In this document: positions 1 to 5,792 of the stretch, in pieces
How positions within the stretch are numbered: position 1 is the first letter of the stretch
Layout: every line of letters begins with the position of its first letter
Source of the DNA: Erysipelotrichaceae bacterium UBA1783
Lineage (GTDB): Bacteria; Bacillota_I; Bacilli_A; Erysipelotrichales; Erysipelotrichaceae
Assembly (NCBI GenBank): GCA_002315205.1
Contig: DCGH01000064.1
Location: forward strand, 1,178-7,587
Direction: 5' to 3'
DNA: 6,410 bases
Notes under the pieces: generated by a model
The model's database searches: none
Told to the model about the DNA's origin: nothing
What the model saw: the letters and a program-made list of their open reading frames with translations, nothing else
Program-made: the position numbers and the translations under genes

Positions 1-813
1 CATGAATCAAGACGTATTGATAACCAGTTAAGAGGTAGAGCTGGTAGACAGGGTGACCCTGGATGCTCTAAGTTCTTCGTTTCACTTGATGATGAATTAA
101 TGGTAAGATTCGGTTCAGAAAGAATCCAGACAATGTTTGAACAGATTGGTGATATGCCAATTGAATCAAAGGTAGTATCTAAGGCAATTGAGTCAGCTCA
201 GAAGAGAGTTGAAGGTCAGAACTTCGATATTCGTAAGACATTACTGGAATACGATGACGTATTAAGACAGCAGAGAGAAACAATGTATCAGCAGCGTGAT
301 GAGGTTTTAGAGAACGATGACATTCATTCAATTGTTATGTCAATGTTTGAAAGAATCTGTGACGATTTAGTTGATTCACATATCGATCCAACAACAAAGA
401 ATCCAACTGTAAAGAAGGAAGAGCTAATTGAAGCAATCAAGAAGATGAATGGTGATGAGCAGCAAGCAAGAAATGCAATCAATCCATTAACTAAGGTTGA
501 TGATATCAAGGAAGCAACTTTAAATGTTTTATGGAGTGACTACGAAGCTAAGATCGACGAGTTCAAGGAACAGATGATCAAGATTGAGAAGGTCATGGTA
601 TTAAAGATTATTGATGCTAAGTGGATTGACCATATTGACTTAATGGATAAGCTAAGAAATGGTATTCATTTACGTTCATATGCGCAAGATAATCCATTAA
701 AGGCATATACAGCTGAAGGCTATGAAATGTTTGAGGCAATGATGGACAATATTTCTAAAGAGGTTGTTAACTTCTGCATGAATTGTCGTATCGAAGTTAA
801 AAGAGAGGTTTAA
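1..813 (+). CDS. secA: Protein translocase subunit SecA, C-terminal part (5' end outside window)
   Basis: SecA is the cytosolic and membrane-associated ATPase that drives preproteins through the SecYEG channel. The frame is open from base 1, so 270 residues of the C-terminal part are visible. They begin at helicase motif VI of the second nucleotide-binding domain (NQLRGRAGRQGDPG, visible residues 8-21). The helical scaffold follows, with the family signature RKTLLEYDDVLRQQR. Next comes the two-helix finger region near DAKWIDHIDLMDKLRNGIHLRSYAQ, where the 'W-x-x-H-x-x-x-M-D-x-L-R-x-G-I-x-L-R' pattern is typical. The protein ends at NFCMNCRIEVKREV, shortly after the scaffold. It therefore lacks the linker and the zinc-binding tail (CxCxxxxxxxxCH) that recruits SecB and ribosomes in E. 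coli; several Bacillota SecA proteins lack it too. The stop is 2 nt before the prfB start, so the two genes are probably co-transcribed and translationally coupled. Identification is very secure; only the missing 5' part is unseen. Confidence 0.97.
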   Translation, partial: HESRRIDNQLRGRAGRQGDPGCSKFFVSLDDELMVRFGSERIQTMFEQIGDMPIESKVVSKAIESAQKRVEGQNFDIRKTLLEYDDVLRQQRETMYQQRDEVLENDDIHSIVMSMFERICDDLVDSHIDPTTKNPTVKKEELIEAIKKMNGDEQQARNAINPLTKVDDIKEATLNVLWSDYEAKIDEFKEQMIKIEKVMVLKIIDAKWIDHIDLMDKLRNGIHLRSYAQDNPLKAYTAEGYEMFEAMMDNISKEVVNFCMNCRIEVKREV

Positions 814-815
814 TC

Positions 816-1917
816 ATGGAAATCTATGAGATTAAACAAAGTGTTACCAGCTATAAGGAAAAGTTGGATACACTAAAGGAGTCTCTTTGACATCCCTGCA
901 AAGCAGGCTAGAATTGATGAAATAGCTGAATTAATGCTGAAGGATAACTTCTGGTCAGATCGCAAGAAGGCTCAAAGTCTAATTAATGAATCTAATTCGT
1001 TAAAGGATTTGTTGGAATCATTAGAGAAGATTTCAAATGAAATAGATGAAATCAATGAGACACTAGCAGTATTAAAGAGTGATTATGATGAAGAGATGCA
1101 TATGCTTCTTGAAGAAGAATATACTTCAACAATCAAAAAATATGAGGATTTGGAAATAAGGGTATTATTATCTCATCCATATGATAATAATAATGCCATT
1201 ATTGAATTACATCCTGGTGCTGGAGGAACAGAAAGCCAGGATTGGGCATTAATGCTATATCGAATGTATACTCGCTATTGTGCAATCAAGGGTTACAAGT
1301 GTACCTTATTAGATATGCTCGATGGTGAAGAGGCTGGTATTAAGTCCTGTAGCTTATTAATTGAAGGACCTTTAGCCTATGGATATTTAAAGGGTGAAAA
1401 AGGAGTTCACAGATTAGTAAGAATTTCGCCATTTGATTCTGGTGGAAGAAGACATACATCATTTGCATCAGTAGATGTTATGCCAGAATTTAATGATGAT
1501 ATTGTCATTGAAATCAAGCCAGAAGATATTGAAATTGAAACACATAGAGCTTCTGGTGCAGGAGGACAGCACATCAATAAAACAGATTCTGCTGTCAGAA
1601 TTGTACACAAGCCAACAGGTATTGTGACAACCTGTCAATCAGGAAGAAGCCAGATTCAAAATCGTGAAACGGCTCTGAATATGTTGAAGAGTAAGCTATA
1701 TCAGAGATATATCGAAGAGCAGGAAGCAAAGCTGGCGCAGATTAAGGGCGAGCAGAAAGCTATCGAATGGGGTTCTCAGATTCGAAGCTATGTGTTCTGT
1801 CCATACACATTGGTTAAGGACCATCGTACAAATTACGAAGAAGGTAATGTTGCAAAGGTCATGGATGGTGAAATAGGTGAGTTTATTTATGCTTACCTAA
1901 AGAGCCAAATTCAGTAA
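816..1917 (+). CDS. prfB: Peptide chain release factor 2, expressed by programmed +1 frameshift (join 816-887, 889-1917)
   Basis: RF2 recognises UGA and UAA in the ribosomal A site and triggers hydrolysis of the peptidyl-tRNA ester. Frame 1 starts at ATG 816, with a GAGAGG ribosome binding site at 803-808 inside the secA 3' end. It reads 24 codons to an in-frame TGA at 888-890. Skipping T888 turns CTT-TGA-C into CTT-GAC and continues as [17 protein letters not shown] into the long frame, giving 366 residues, very close to E. coli RF2 (365). Key motifs fall where expected: codon-reading tripeptide SPF at residues 204-206, and catalytic GGQ at 249-251 within [13 protein letters not shown]. The residue equivalent to E. 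coli 246 is Ala (A245), as in most bacteria, rather than the unusual Thr of E. coli K-12. The N-terminal coiled-coil domain spans roughly residues 1-110. A caller that ignores the frameshift would start at ATG 934 and lose 39 residues. Translation is autoregulated: low RF2 favours the shift. Confidence 0.97.
876..891 (+). promoter_or_regulatory. prfB programmed +1 frameshift element (internal Shine-Dalgarno plus CTT-TGA-C slip site)
   Basis: AAGGAG at 876-881 can pair with the anti-Shine-Dalgarno of 16S rRNA while the gene is being translated. One codon (TCT) then separates it from the slippery CTT (885-887) and the in-frame TGA (888-890), followed by C891. The three-nucleotide spacing matches that of the E. 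coli element (AGGGGG-TAT-CTT-TGA-C), and UGA followed by C is a poor termination context. Low RF2 makes the ribosome pause and shift +1 from CUU to UUU, so RF2 makes more of itself. The mechanism is established for this family; the element is read directly here. Confidence 0.95.
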
Positions 1918-1938
1918 GCAAAAGCTACTAGATTAGTT

Positions 1939-1944
1939 TATAAT
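1939..1944 (+). promoter_or_regulatory. Possible -10 box in front of the first bactofilin gene
   Basis: A perfect TATAAT lies in the 49-bp gap between prfB and the first bactofilin gene. Transcription would start near 1951, just before the AGAGG ribosome binding site (1954-1958). No convincing -35 hexamer sits 16-18 bp upstream, and no terminator separates the genes. Read-through from secA-prfB is therefore at least as likely, and in A/T-rich DNA the match may be chance. Confidence 0.3.
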
Positions 1945-1966
1945 AGTAATAATAGAGGTAAAATAT

Positions 1967-2560
1967 ATGGATGAATTTAATAATGTTCAGCAGGATTTAG
2001 AAGAAATCATTACAAATATGGAAAATGTAGATGAGGTCGAAGAGGAAGAGGTTCCACTATTCCAGAATGTCGGCTTTGAAACTCCATTTGCTAGCCAGCC
2101 AGTCAAGGAAATTAAGCCAGCTGTTGTTGCAAAGCAGGATAGTAATCCAGAATTTACTATTATTGGTAAGAGTACTATTATCGACAGCAATGTAACATGC
2201 GGTGGTAATATTAAGATTAATGGTCAGATTAAAGGAAAGGTTACAGTAAGTGGCAGCGTTGAAATCAATGGAGCCGTAGAAGGTGATGTTATTGCCAATG
2301 ATGTTACTTTAAAGCCAGGAAGCAAGGTTAATGGCAATATTGGCTGCAAGACAGATTTAAATGCAGAAGCAGGCAGTGCTGTAAAGGGTAATGTCATTGC
2401 GAAAAACGCTTATGTTTCAAGCTCAATTGAGGGTAATGTTGAAACAAGCGCAGAGCTAAAGATTGCTTCAACAGGTTCTATCATCGGTAACATTGTTACT
2501 GCAAATATCTCAGTTCAGTCTGGTGCAGTAATCAATGGTAATATGTCTATTAAGCGCTAA
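1967..2560 (+). CDS. Bactofilin family protein with a long acidic N-terminal tail (first of a tandem pair)
   Basis: Bactofilins are small cytoskeletal proteins that polymerise without nucleotide into filaments or sheets. They typically scaffold cell-wall or shape enzymes at the membrane. The 197-residue product has a disordered-looking tail (residues 1-61) with a Glu/Asp run at 22-28 and a short FETPF motif at 37-41. A bactofilin domain (DUF583 / PF04519 type) follows from about residue 62 to the end. The domain starts with EFTIIGKSTIIDS and shows repeating hydrophobic-Gly turns (INGQIKGKV, EINGAVEGDV, VNGNI, VKGNVIA, IEGNV, INGNM) of a right-handed beta-helix. No transmembrane segment or signal peptide is visible, so the protein is cytoplasmic. 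The start is supported by AGAGG at 1954-1958, 8 nt upstream. The second bactofilin follows after 20 nt, so the two are almost certainly co-expressed. The exact cellular role is unknown; curvature, division or wall synthesis are inferences from the family. Confidence 0.92.
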   Translation: MDEFNNVQQDLEEIITNMENVDEVEEEEVPLFQNVGFETPFASQPVKEIKPAVVAKQDSNPEFTIIGKSTIIDSNVTCGGNIKINGQIKGKVTVSGSVEINGAVEGDVIANDVTLKPGSKVNGNIGCKTDLNAEAGSAVKGNVIAKNAYVSSSIEGNVETSAELKIASTGSIIGNIVTANISVQSGAVINGNMSIKR

Positions 2561-2580
2561 TAGTTGAAGGGGGATAAACT

Positions 2581-3060
2581 ATGGAAAAGGTATTCGAGAA
2601 TCCATTCAAGAATGAAGTTAATATAGCAGATGAAGAATTAACAATTATTGGCTCTTCAACTATTATTGAAGGTAAAGAAAACAGTAGTATCATTTGTGGT
2701 GGCAATATTGATATTAAGGGTCGCATTAATGGTACAGTAAATGTTGCTGGATCAACAGTTGTTACTGGTGTTGTAGAAGGCGATGTTACTACAGATGAAA
2801 TGATTGTTAACAATGGGGCTAAGATTAATGGTAACATTAATTGCAAGTCTAGCTTAAATGTAAATGAGGGTTCAACTGTTGTTGGTGATGTTGTTGCCAG
2901 AAACACATTCATTGCCAGTGCAGTCAATGGTAATATTGATTCTACTAATGAGGTAAAAATTGCTTCTGAAGGATCAGTCAATGGTAATATTACAACTGGA
3001 TCTATTTCAGTAGAATCTGGTGCTGTAATTAATGGTAATCTTTCAATCAAGAGAAAGTAA
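2581..3060 (+). CDS. Bactofilin family protein with a short N-terminal tail (second of a tandem pair)
   Basis: This 159-residue bactofilin has a tail of only about 18 residues, which includes FENPF at 5-9, followed by the domain from E19 (ELTIIGSSTIIEG). Aligned by eye with the upstream gene, the domains run without gaps after a 4-residue insertion (KENS) near residues 31-34. About half of the roughly 120 positions are identical, including the nearly matching ends SVxSGAVINGNxSIKR. The pattern indicates an old tandem duplication with divergence of the tails. The start is set by a very strong GAAGGGGG ribosome binding site at 2566-2573, 7 nt before ATG. The stop is followed within 10 nt by a terminator, so this is the last gene of the operon. 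Co-polymerisation with the first bactofilin is a reasonable inference, since paired bactofilins in other bacteria can co-assemble, but nothing in the sequence proves it. Confidence 0.92.
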   Translation: MEKVFENPFKNEVNIADEELTIIGSSTIIEGKENSSIICGGNIDIKGRINGTVNVAGSTVVTGVVEGDVTTDEMIVNNGAKINGNINCKSSLNVNEGSTVVGDVVARNTFIASAVNGNIDSTNEVKIASEGSVNGNITTGSISVESGAVINGNLSIKRK

Positions 3061-3069
3061 GAACAATAT

Positions 3070-3096
3070 AAGGTATGAGGAATCATACCTTTTTTG
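3070..3096 (+). terminator. Intrinsic terminator ending the secA-prfB-bactofilin unit
   Basis: A perfect 9-bp stem, AAGGTATGA (3070-3078) with TCATACCTT (3083-3091), closes a GGAA tetraloop of the GNRA type. A T-run covers 3090-3095. It begins 10 nt after the second bactofilin stop codon. Confidence 0.9.
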
Positions 3097-3121
3097 TTAT
3101 TTTATTTCAAATAAAAGATTA

Positions 3122-3127
3122 TATAAT
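3122..3127 (+). promoter_or_regulatory. Probable -10 box of the ceramidase-like gene
   Basis: A perfect TATAAT lies between the upstream terminator and the next gene, so a promoter is expected here. The -35 region is poor: nothing close to TTGACA lies 16-18 bp upstream, and TTGTTA at 3094-3099 is 22 bp away. Transcription would begin near 3134, giving a leader of about 29 nt that carries TAGGAG at 3151-3156. Confidence 0.5.
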
Positions 3128-3162
3128 TAGGTTAGAATTAGTATTACAATTAGGAGTTTTTT

Positions 3163-4446
3163 ATGAAGTGTGCTTATACTAGAGAATTAATTAATCCAGT
3201 TTTACCTGAGATTATTGAAGGTTATTTAGAGTCTCGTTTTGCGTTAAATCAGAATACGAAGGTTAACTTAAGTGATGAGCCTTTATTCAGATACGCCAAA
3301 GGAATCAGAGATGATCTTATATTGGATACCTTATTATTAGAGCAGGATGGAAAGCAGTTTATCATCTTTGATTTAGATATTGGTATGGCAGAAGCATCTA
3401 CAACAAATGCCTGTAAACAGAAAATCTATGAGCGTTTTGGCATCAGCCCAGAATGCATTACAATCCATACTACTCATACTCATTCTGGTCCTCTTGCTAC
3501 AACAGGACAGGAATTCAAGTATAAATTTAATCAGAAGTATTGGGATAGTGTTACTCGTAAGATGATTATTTCTCTAGAGGATTGCTTAGATAGACTGCAG
3601 GAAGTAAAGGTTATGTTTGACAGCCATAATATTTCTGGATTCTTTAATAACAGAAATCGTCCAAAGGAAGAGTATTTAGATAGAACATATGAGCTAACAT
3701 TTATTACTAAGGAAACAAATGTTCCATTAGTACGTTTAATAAATATGGCATGTCATCCAACTATTTTGCCTATCGGCAATATGATGATTTCTGGTGATTT
3801 TGCTGGTACCTTAAAGAGATATGTACAGGGTTTCTTAGGAATGCCAATTATGTTTATGAATGGTGAAGCAGGTGATGTTTCTCCTCGTTTACGTAAGCAT
3901 GGAGCAGATTGGAACGAATGCCTTCGTTATGGAGAGGGCATTGGTAATCAGCTTCTAGATGATAATAATCCTGTGGAATTGGATGTTAGTCAGATTAAAT
4001 ACGATTGGTTACATTATCATGCTGAAGTAAATCCTTCAAAGCAGGAGTTCTATCCAGCTATGAAGAAAAAGCTTGAAGAGCAAATGAAAGCATTAGATCC
4101 AGAAAGTACACCATATAAGAAGATTAAGTACTGTTACTTACGCGATGTTGAAGAAAAAATGCAAATGGATAAATTAGGCTGTGATTCAGATTGCGCTGTA
4201 GTAGATTTTGGTAGCTTCAGATTTGTTACAGTACCTAGTGAAATTGACACTGTGTTAGGCTTCAGATTACGTTTTATGGATGATAAGCCAACATTTGTAT
4301 TTGCTTATGGAAATGGATTTAACTATTATGCTGTAAATAAAGGCGAATATGGTGATGTATTTGAATCCTATGTTACATTCTATCCATATGGCTGTGCAGA
4401 TGAAATGGTTGATTTACTGATTGAAAAGGCTCAAAACATAGATTAA
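3163..4446 (+). CDS. Neutral/alkaline ceramidase superfamily protein, apparently cytoplasmic, substrate unknown
   Basis: This 427-residue protein resembles the N-terminal catalytic domain of neutral/alkaline (non-lysosomal) ceramidases (PF04734 type), zinc amidases that split N-acyl sphingosine. Visible motifs in family order: THTHSGP (104-110), with H105 as likely zinc ligand and H107 as active-site His; NNRNRP (162-167), matching the substrate-binding Arg region; CHPT (197-200), with H198 as likely zinc ligand, followed by ISGDFAG; NGEAGDVSPRL (233-243), with S240 at the catalytic Ser position; VPSEIDTVLG (357-366), with E360 as likely ligand; and NGFNYYAV (384-391), with Y389 as likely ligand. 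These assignments rest on recalled family motifs. Unlike secreted ceramidases of about 650 or more residues, it has no signal peptide and lacks the C-terminal Ig-like domain. The start is supported by TAGGAG 6 nt upstream. It is flanked by terminators, so it is a single-gene unit. The real substrate may be another N-acyl or amide compound; ceramidase activity should not be assumed. Confidence 0.8.
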   Translation: MKCAYTRELINPVLPEIIEGYLESRFALNQNTKVNLSDEPLFRYAKGIRDDLILDTLLLEQDGKQFIIFDLDIGMAEASTTNACKQKIYERFGISPECITIHTTHTHSGPLATTGQEFKYKFNQKYWDSVTRKMIISLEDCLDRLQEVKVMFDSHNISGFFNNRNRPKEEYLDRTYELTFITKETNVPLVRLINMACHPTILPIGNMMISGDFAGTLKRYVQGFLGMPIMFMNGEAGDVSPRLRKHGADWNECLRYGEGIGNQLLDDNNPVELDVSQIKYDWLHYHAEVNPSKQEFYPAMKKKLEEQMKALDPESTPYKKIKYCYLRDVEEKMQMDKLGCDSDCAVVDFGSFRFVTVPSEIDTVLGFRLRFMDDKPTFVFAYGNGFNYYAVNKGEYGDVFESYVTFYPYGCADEMVDLLIEKAQNID

Positions 4447-4451
4447 AAAAT

Positions 4452-4484
4452 AAGGATACATCAAATGGATGTATCCTTTCTTTT
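4452..4484 (+). terminator. Intrinsic terminator of the ceramidase-like gene
   Basis: A perfect 11-bp stem, AAGGATACATC (4452-4462) with GATGTATCCTT (4468-4478), closes a 5-nt AAATG loop. It is followed by a T-rich run (4477-4484, one C interrupting). An A-run on its left side (4445-4450) means it could also stop minus-strand read-through from the convergent telA gene. Confidence 0.88.
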
Positions 4485-4490
4485 GCGCAT

Positions 4491-4514
4491 AAAAAAGCCT
4501 TGCATTGCAAGGCT
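4491..4514 (-). terminator. Intrinsic terminator of the telA-like gene (minus strand)
   Basis: Read on the minus strand, AGCCTTGC and GCAAGGCT (plus positions 4514-4507 and 4503-4496) form a perfect 8-bp, GC-rich stem around a 3-nt loop. The adjoining A-run at 4491-4496 gives six U residues in the transcript. It begins 6 nt beyond the telA-like stop codon. Confidence 0.88.
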
Positions 4515-4520
4515 CATTTA

Positions 4521-5669
4521 TTACTTAGATTCCTTCTTGATTTCTAATAGCTTGTTCTTTAATTCAGTTTCTAGTCTACGTAATTCTAATTCAGCAGCAG
4601 TTCTTCTTTCTCTACCTGCAGTCTGGATATTTAATACTTCGTCTAATGTTTCAATTAAAGCCTTATTAGTGTACTGTAAAGTTTCAATCTGAACAATGCC
4701 TCTTTCGCTTGCTTCAGCAGTAGCAATAGTACCCTGCTTTAGAGCTTCAGCATTCTTCTTTAATAAATCATTAGTCATCTTATCAACTGCAGCTTCTGCA
4801 TTGATAGCATCCTGAGAATGAGATAAGCCTAATGCAATAACCATCTGGCTCTTCCATAGTGGGATAGTGTTTACTAATGTTGACTGAATCTTTTCAGCCA
4901 TTAATGTATCGTTATTCTGAATTAATCTGATCTGTGGTGCCATCTGGATTGCAACCATTCTAGTTAATTCAAGGTCATGTAGCTTCTTTTCGAAACGGTT
5001 GATTAGCTGAGCATAGTCGTTAGCCTTCTGTGAATCTTCAACTAATCCTGATTTCTGAGCCTGTTCGATTAGCTTAGGAAGCTCAACCTCCTGAGCCTGC
5101 TTTAGCTTCTTTTGACCAGCAAGGATATACATTGTTAATTCTTTCTTGTTTAATTCGTTCTTTTCGTATAATTCATCAAGAACGGCAATATCCTTTAATA
5201 ACTGAATCTGATGATCCTCTAAAACCTTAGCAATCTTTTCAACGTTAACATCAACCTTGTCATACTTTGCCTTTAGAGTAGTTAGCTTATTTCCTGATTT
5301 CTTGAATAAGCCCATGATACCCTTGCTTTCTTCTTGAGCATCAAAAGCCTTTAGTTCAGCTACTAAACCAGAAATCATATCACCAACCTGACCTAAATCC
5401 TTTGTCTTAACATTATTTAAAGTAGAAGTTGAGAAATCTGCAACCTTCTTCTGAGAAGTAGAAGCATAGCTCATAATAACATCTGTATCAGTGATATCAA
5501 TCTTATTAGAGAATTCTTCAACCATCTTTAATTCTTCTTCAGATAATGATGAAACATCTAACTGTGCAGGAACGACATTTTCAGCCTTCTTTTCTTCAAC
5601 AGCAGCCTCATCAACAGCTGGTTCTTCAACCTTAGATTCAAGAGTTAAAACAATCTTATCATCTTCCAT
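4521..5669 (-). CDS. TelA/YaaN-type toxic anion resistance family protein
   Basis: The 382-residue product matches the TelA (KlaA/YaaN, PF05816) family. These mostly helical cytosolic proteins were first named for plasmid tellurite resistance and are widespread on chromosomes. In Listeria the family has been linked to tolerance of tellurite, nisin and other envelope-acting antimicrobials; the biochemical activity is unknown. An acidic, Ala/Glu/Val-rich disordered tail covers residues 1-40. The helical core follows, with recognisable family segments FKKSGNKLTTLKAKYDKVD, a central RMVAIQMAPQIRLIQNND followed by IPLWKSQMVIALGL, and a C-terminal charged coiled coil rich in R/E/K (ERRTAAELELRRLETELKNK). 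No membrane segment is visible. The start has a perfect GGAGGT 7 nt upstream (plus positions 5677-5682). It is transcribed alone, convergent with the ceramidase-like gene and divergent from the phosphorylase gene. Neighbours such as TerD/TerC or XpaC-type proteins that sometimes accompany it are absent, so its role here is open. Family assignment is firm, function is not. Confidence 0.9.
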   Translation of the reverse strand: MEDDKIVLTLESKVEEPAVDEAAVEEKKAENVVPAQLDVSSLSEEELKMVEEFSNKIDITDTDVIMSYASTSQKKVADFSTSTLNNVKTKDLGQVGDMISGLVAELKAFDAQEESKGIMGLFKKSGNKLTTLKAKYDKVDVNVEKIAKVLEDHQIQLLKDIAVLDELYEKNELNKKELTMYILAGQKKLKQAQEVELPKLIEQAQKSGLVEDSQKANDYAQLINRFEKKLHDLELTRMVAIQMAPQIRLIQNNDTLMAEKIQSTLVNTIPLWKSQMVIALGLSHSQDAINAEAAVDKMTNDLLKKNAEALKQGTIATAEASERGIVQIETLQYTNKALIETLDEVLNIQTAGRERRTAAELELRRLETELKNKLLEIKKESK

Positions 5670-5708
5670 TTTTATTACCTCCGTTAAAACGTATTTTTAC
5701 TTATATGT

Positions 5709-5717
5709 ATTATAACA
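5709..5717 (-). promoter_or_regulatory. Extended -10 promoter of the telA-like gene
   Basis: On the minus strand this reads TGTTATAAT, a perfect -10 hexamer with the TG dinucleotide of an extended -10. No good -35 is visible: plus positions 5732-5737 read ATATTA on the minus strand. That fits an extended -10 promoter, which depends less on the -35. The predicted start near 5702 leaves a leader of about 33 nt carrying GGAGGT. Confidence 0.65.
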
Positions 5718-5757
5718 AATTTATTAAACAATAATATATTAATTTTTGCTAAATATT

Positions 5758-5766
5758 TGATAGAAT
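5758..5766 (+). promoter_or_regulatory. Extended -10 promoter of the purine nucleoside phosphorylase gene
   Basis: TGATAGAAT contains a 5/6 -10 hexamer (TAGAAT, 5761-5766) with an upstream TG. The -35 position (5738-5743, ATTAAT) is weak. The predicted start near 5773 leaves a leader of about 20 nt with the ribosome binding site AAGAAGGA at 5778-5785. Confidence 0.55.
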
Positions 5767-5792
5767 AAAGGAAAGAGAAGAAGGATTTACTT

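Noticed and set aside
816..890. Short 24-codon upstream ORF ending in TGA before a 327-codon release factor gene
   Set aside because: It is not a separate leader peptide or a pseudogene scar. The CTT-TGA-C context and internal Shine-Dalgarno show it is the first part of prfB.
1407..1610. Minus-strand open frame inside prfB
   Set aside because: It lies opposite the most conserved part of RF2 (SPF to GGQ), has no ribosome binding site and shows no recognisable motif.
2211..2550. Recurrent AATGGTAAT / GGTAATGTT-like words across both bactofilin genes, resembling a DNA repeat array
   Set aside because: The repeats encode the periodic (N)GN(I/V) turns of the beta-helix, are in frame and are irregularly spaced. 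They are not a DNA repeat or CRISPR array.
2550..3086. Minus-strand open frame of 178 codons opposite the second bactofilin, longer than the bactofilin itself
   Set aside because: It is the antisense shadow of a clear bactofilin. It has no ribosome binding site, overlaps the terminator, and its Pro/Thr/Ile-rich product follows from the repetitive Gly/Asn/Val codons on the other strand.
3061..3162. Possible riboswitch or small RNA between the second bactofilin and the ceramidase-like gene
   Set aside because: The only structure is the terminator hairpin right after the bactofilin stop. The predicted leader of the next gene is about 29 nt, too short for a riboswitch.
4521..5669. Possibility that the telA-like gene marks a mobile tellurite-resistance element
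   Set aside because: No integrase, transposase, inverted repeats, tRNA end or change in base composition is seen around it. Chromosomal TelA-family genes are common in Bacillota.
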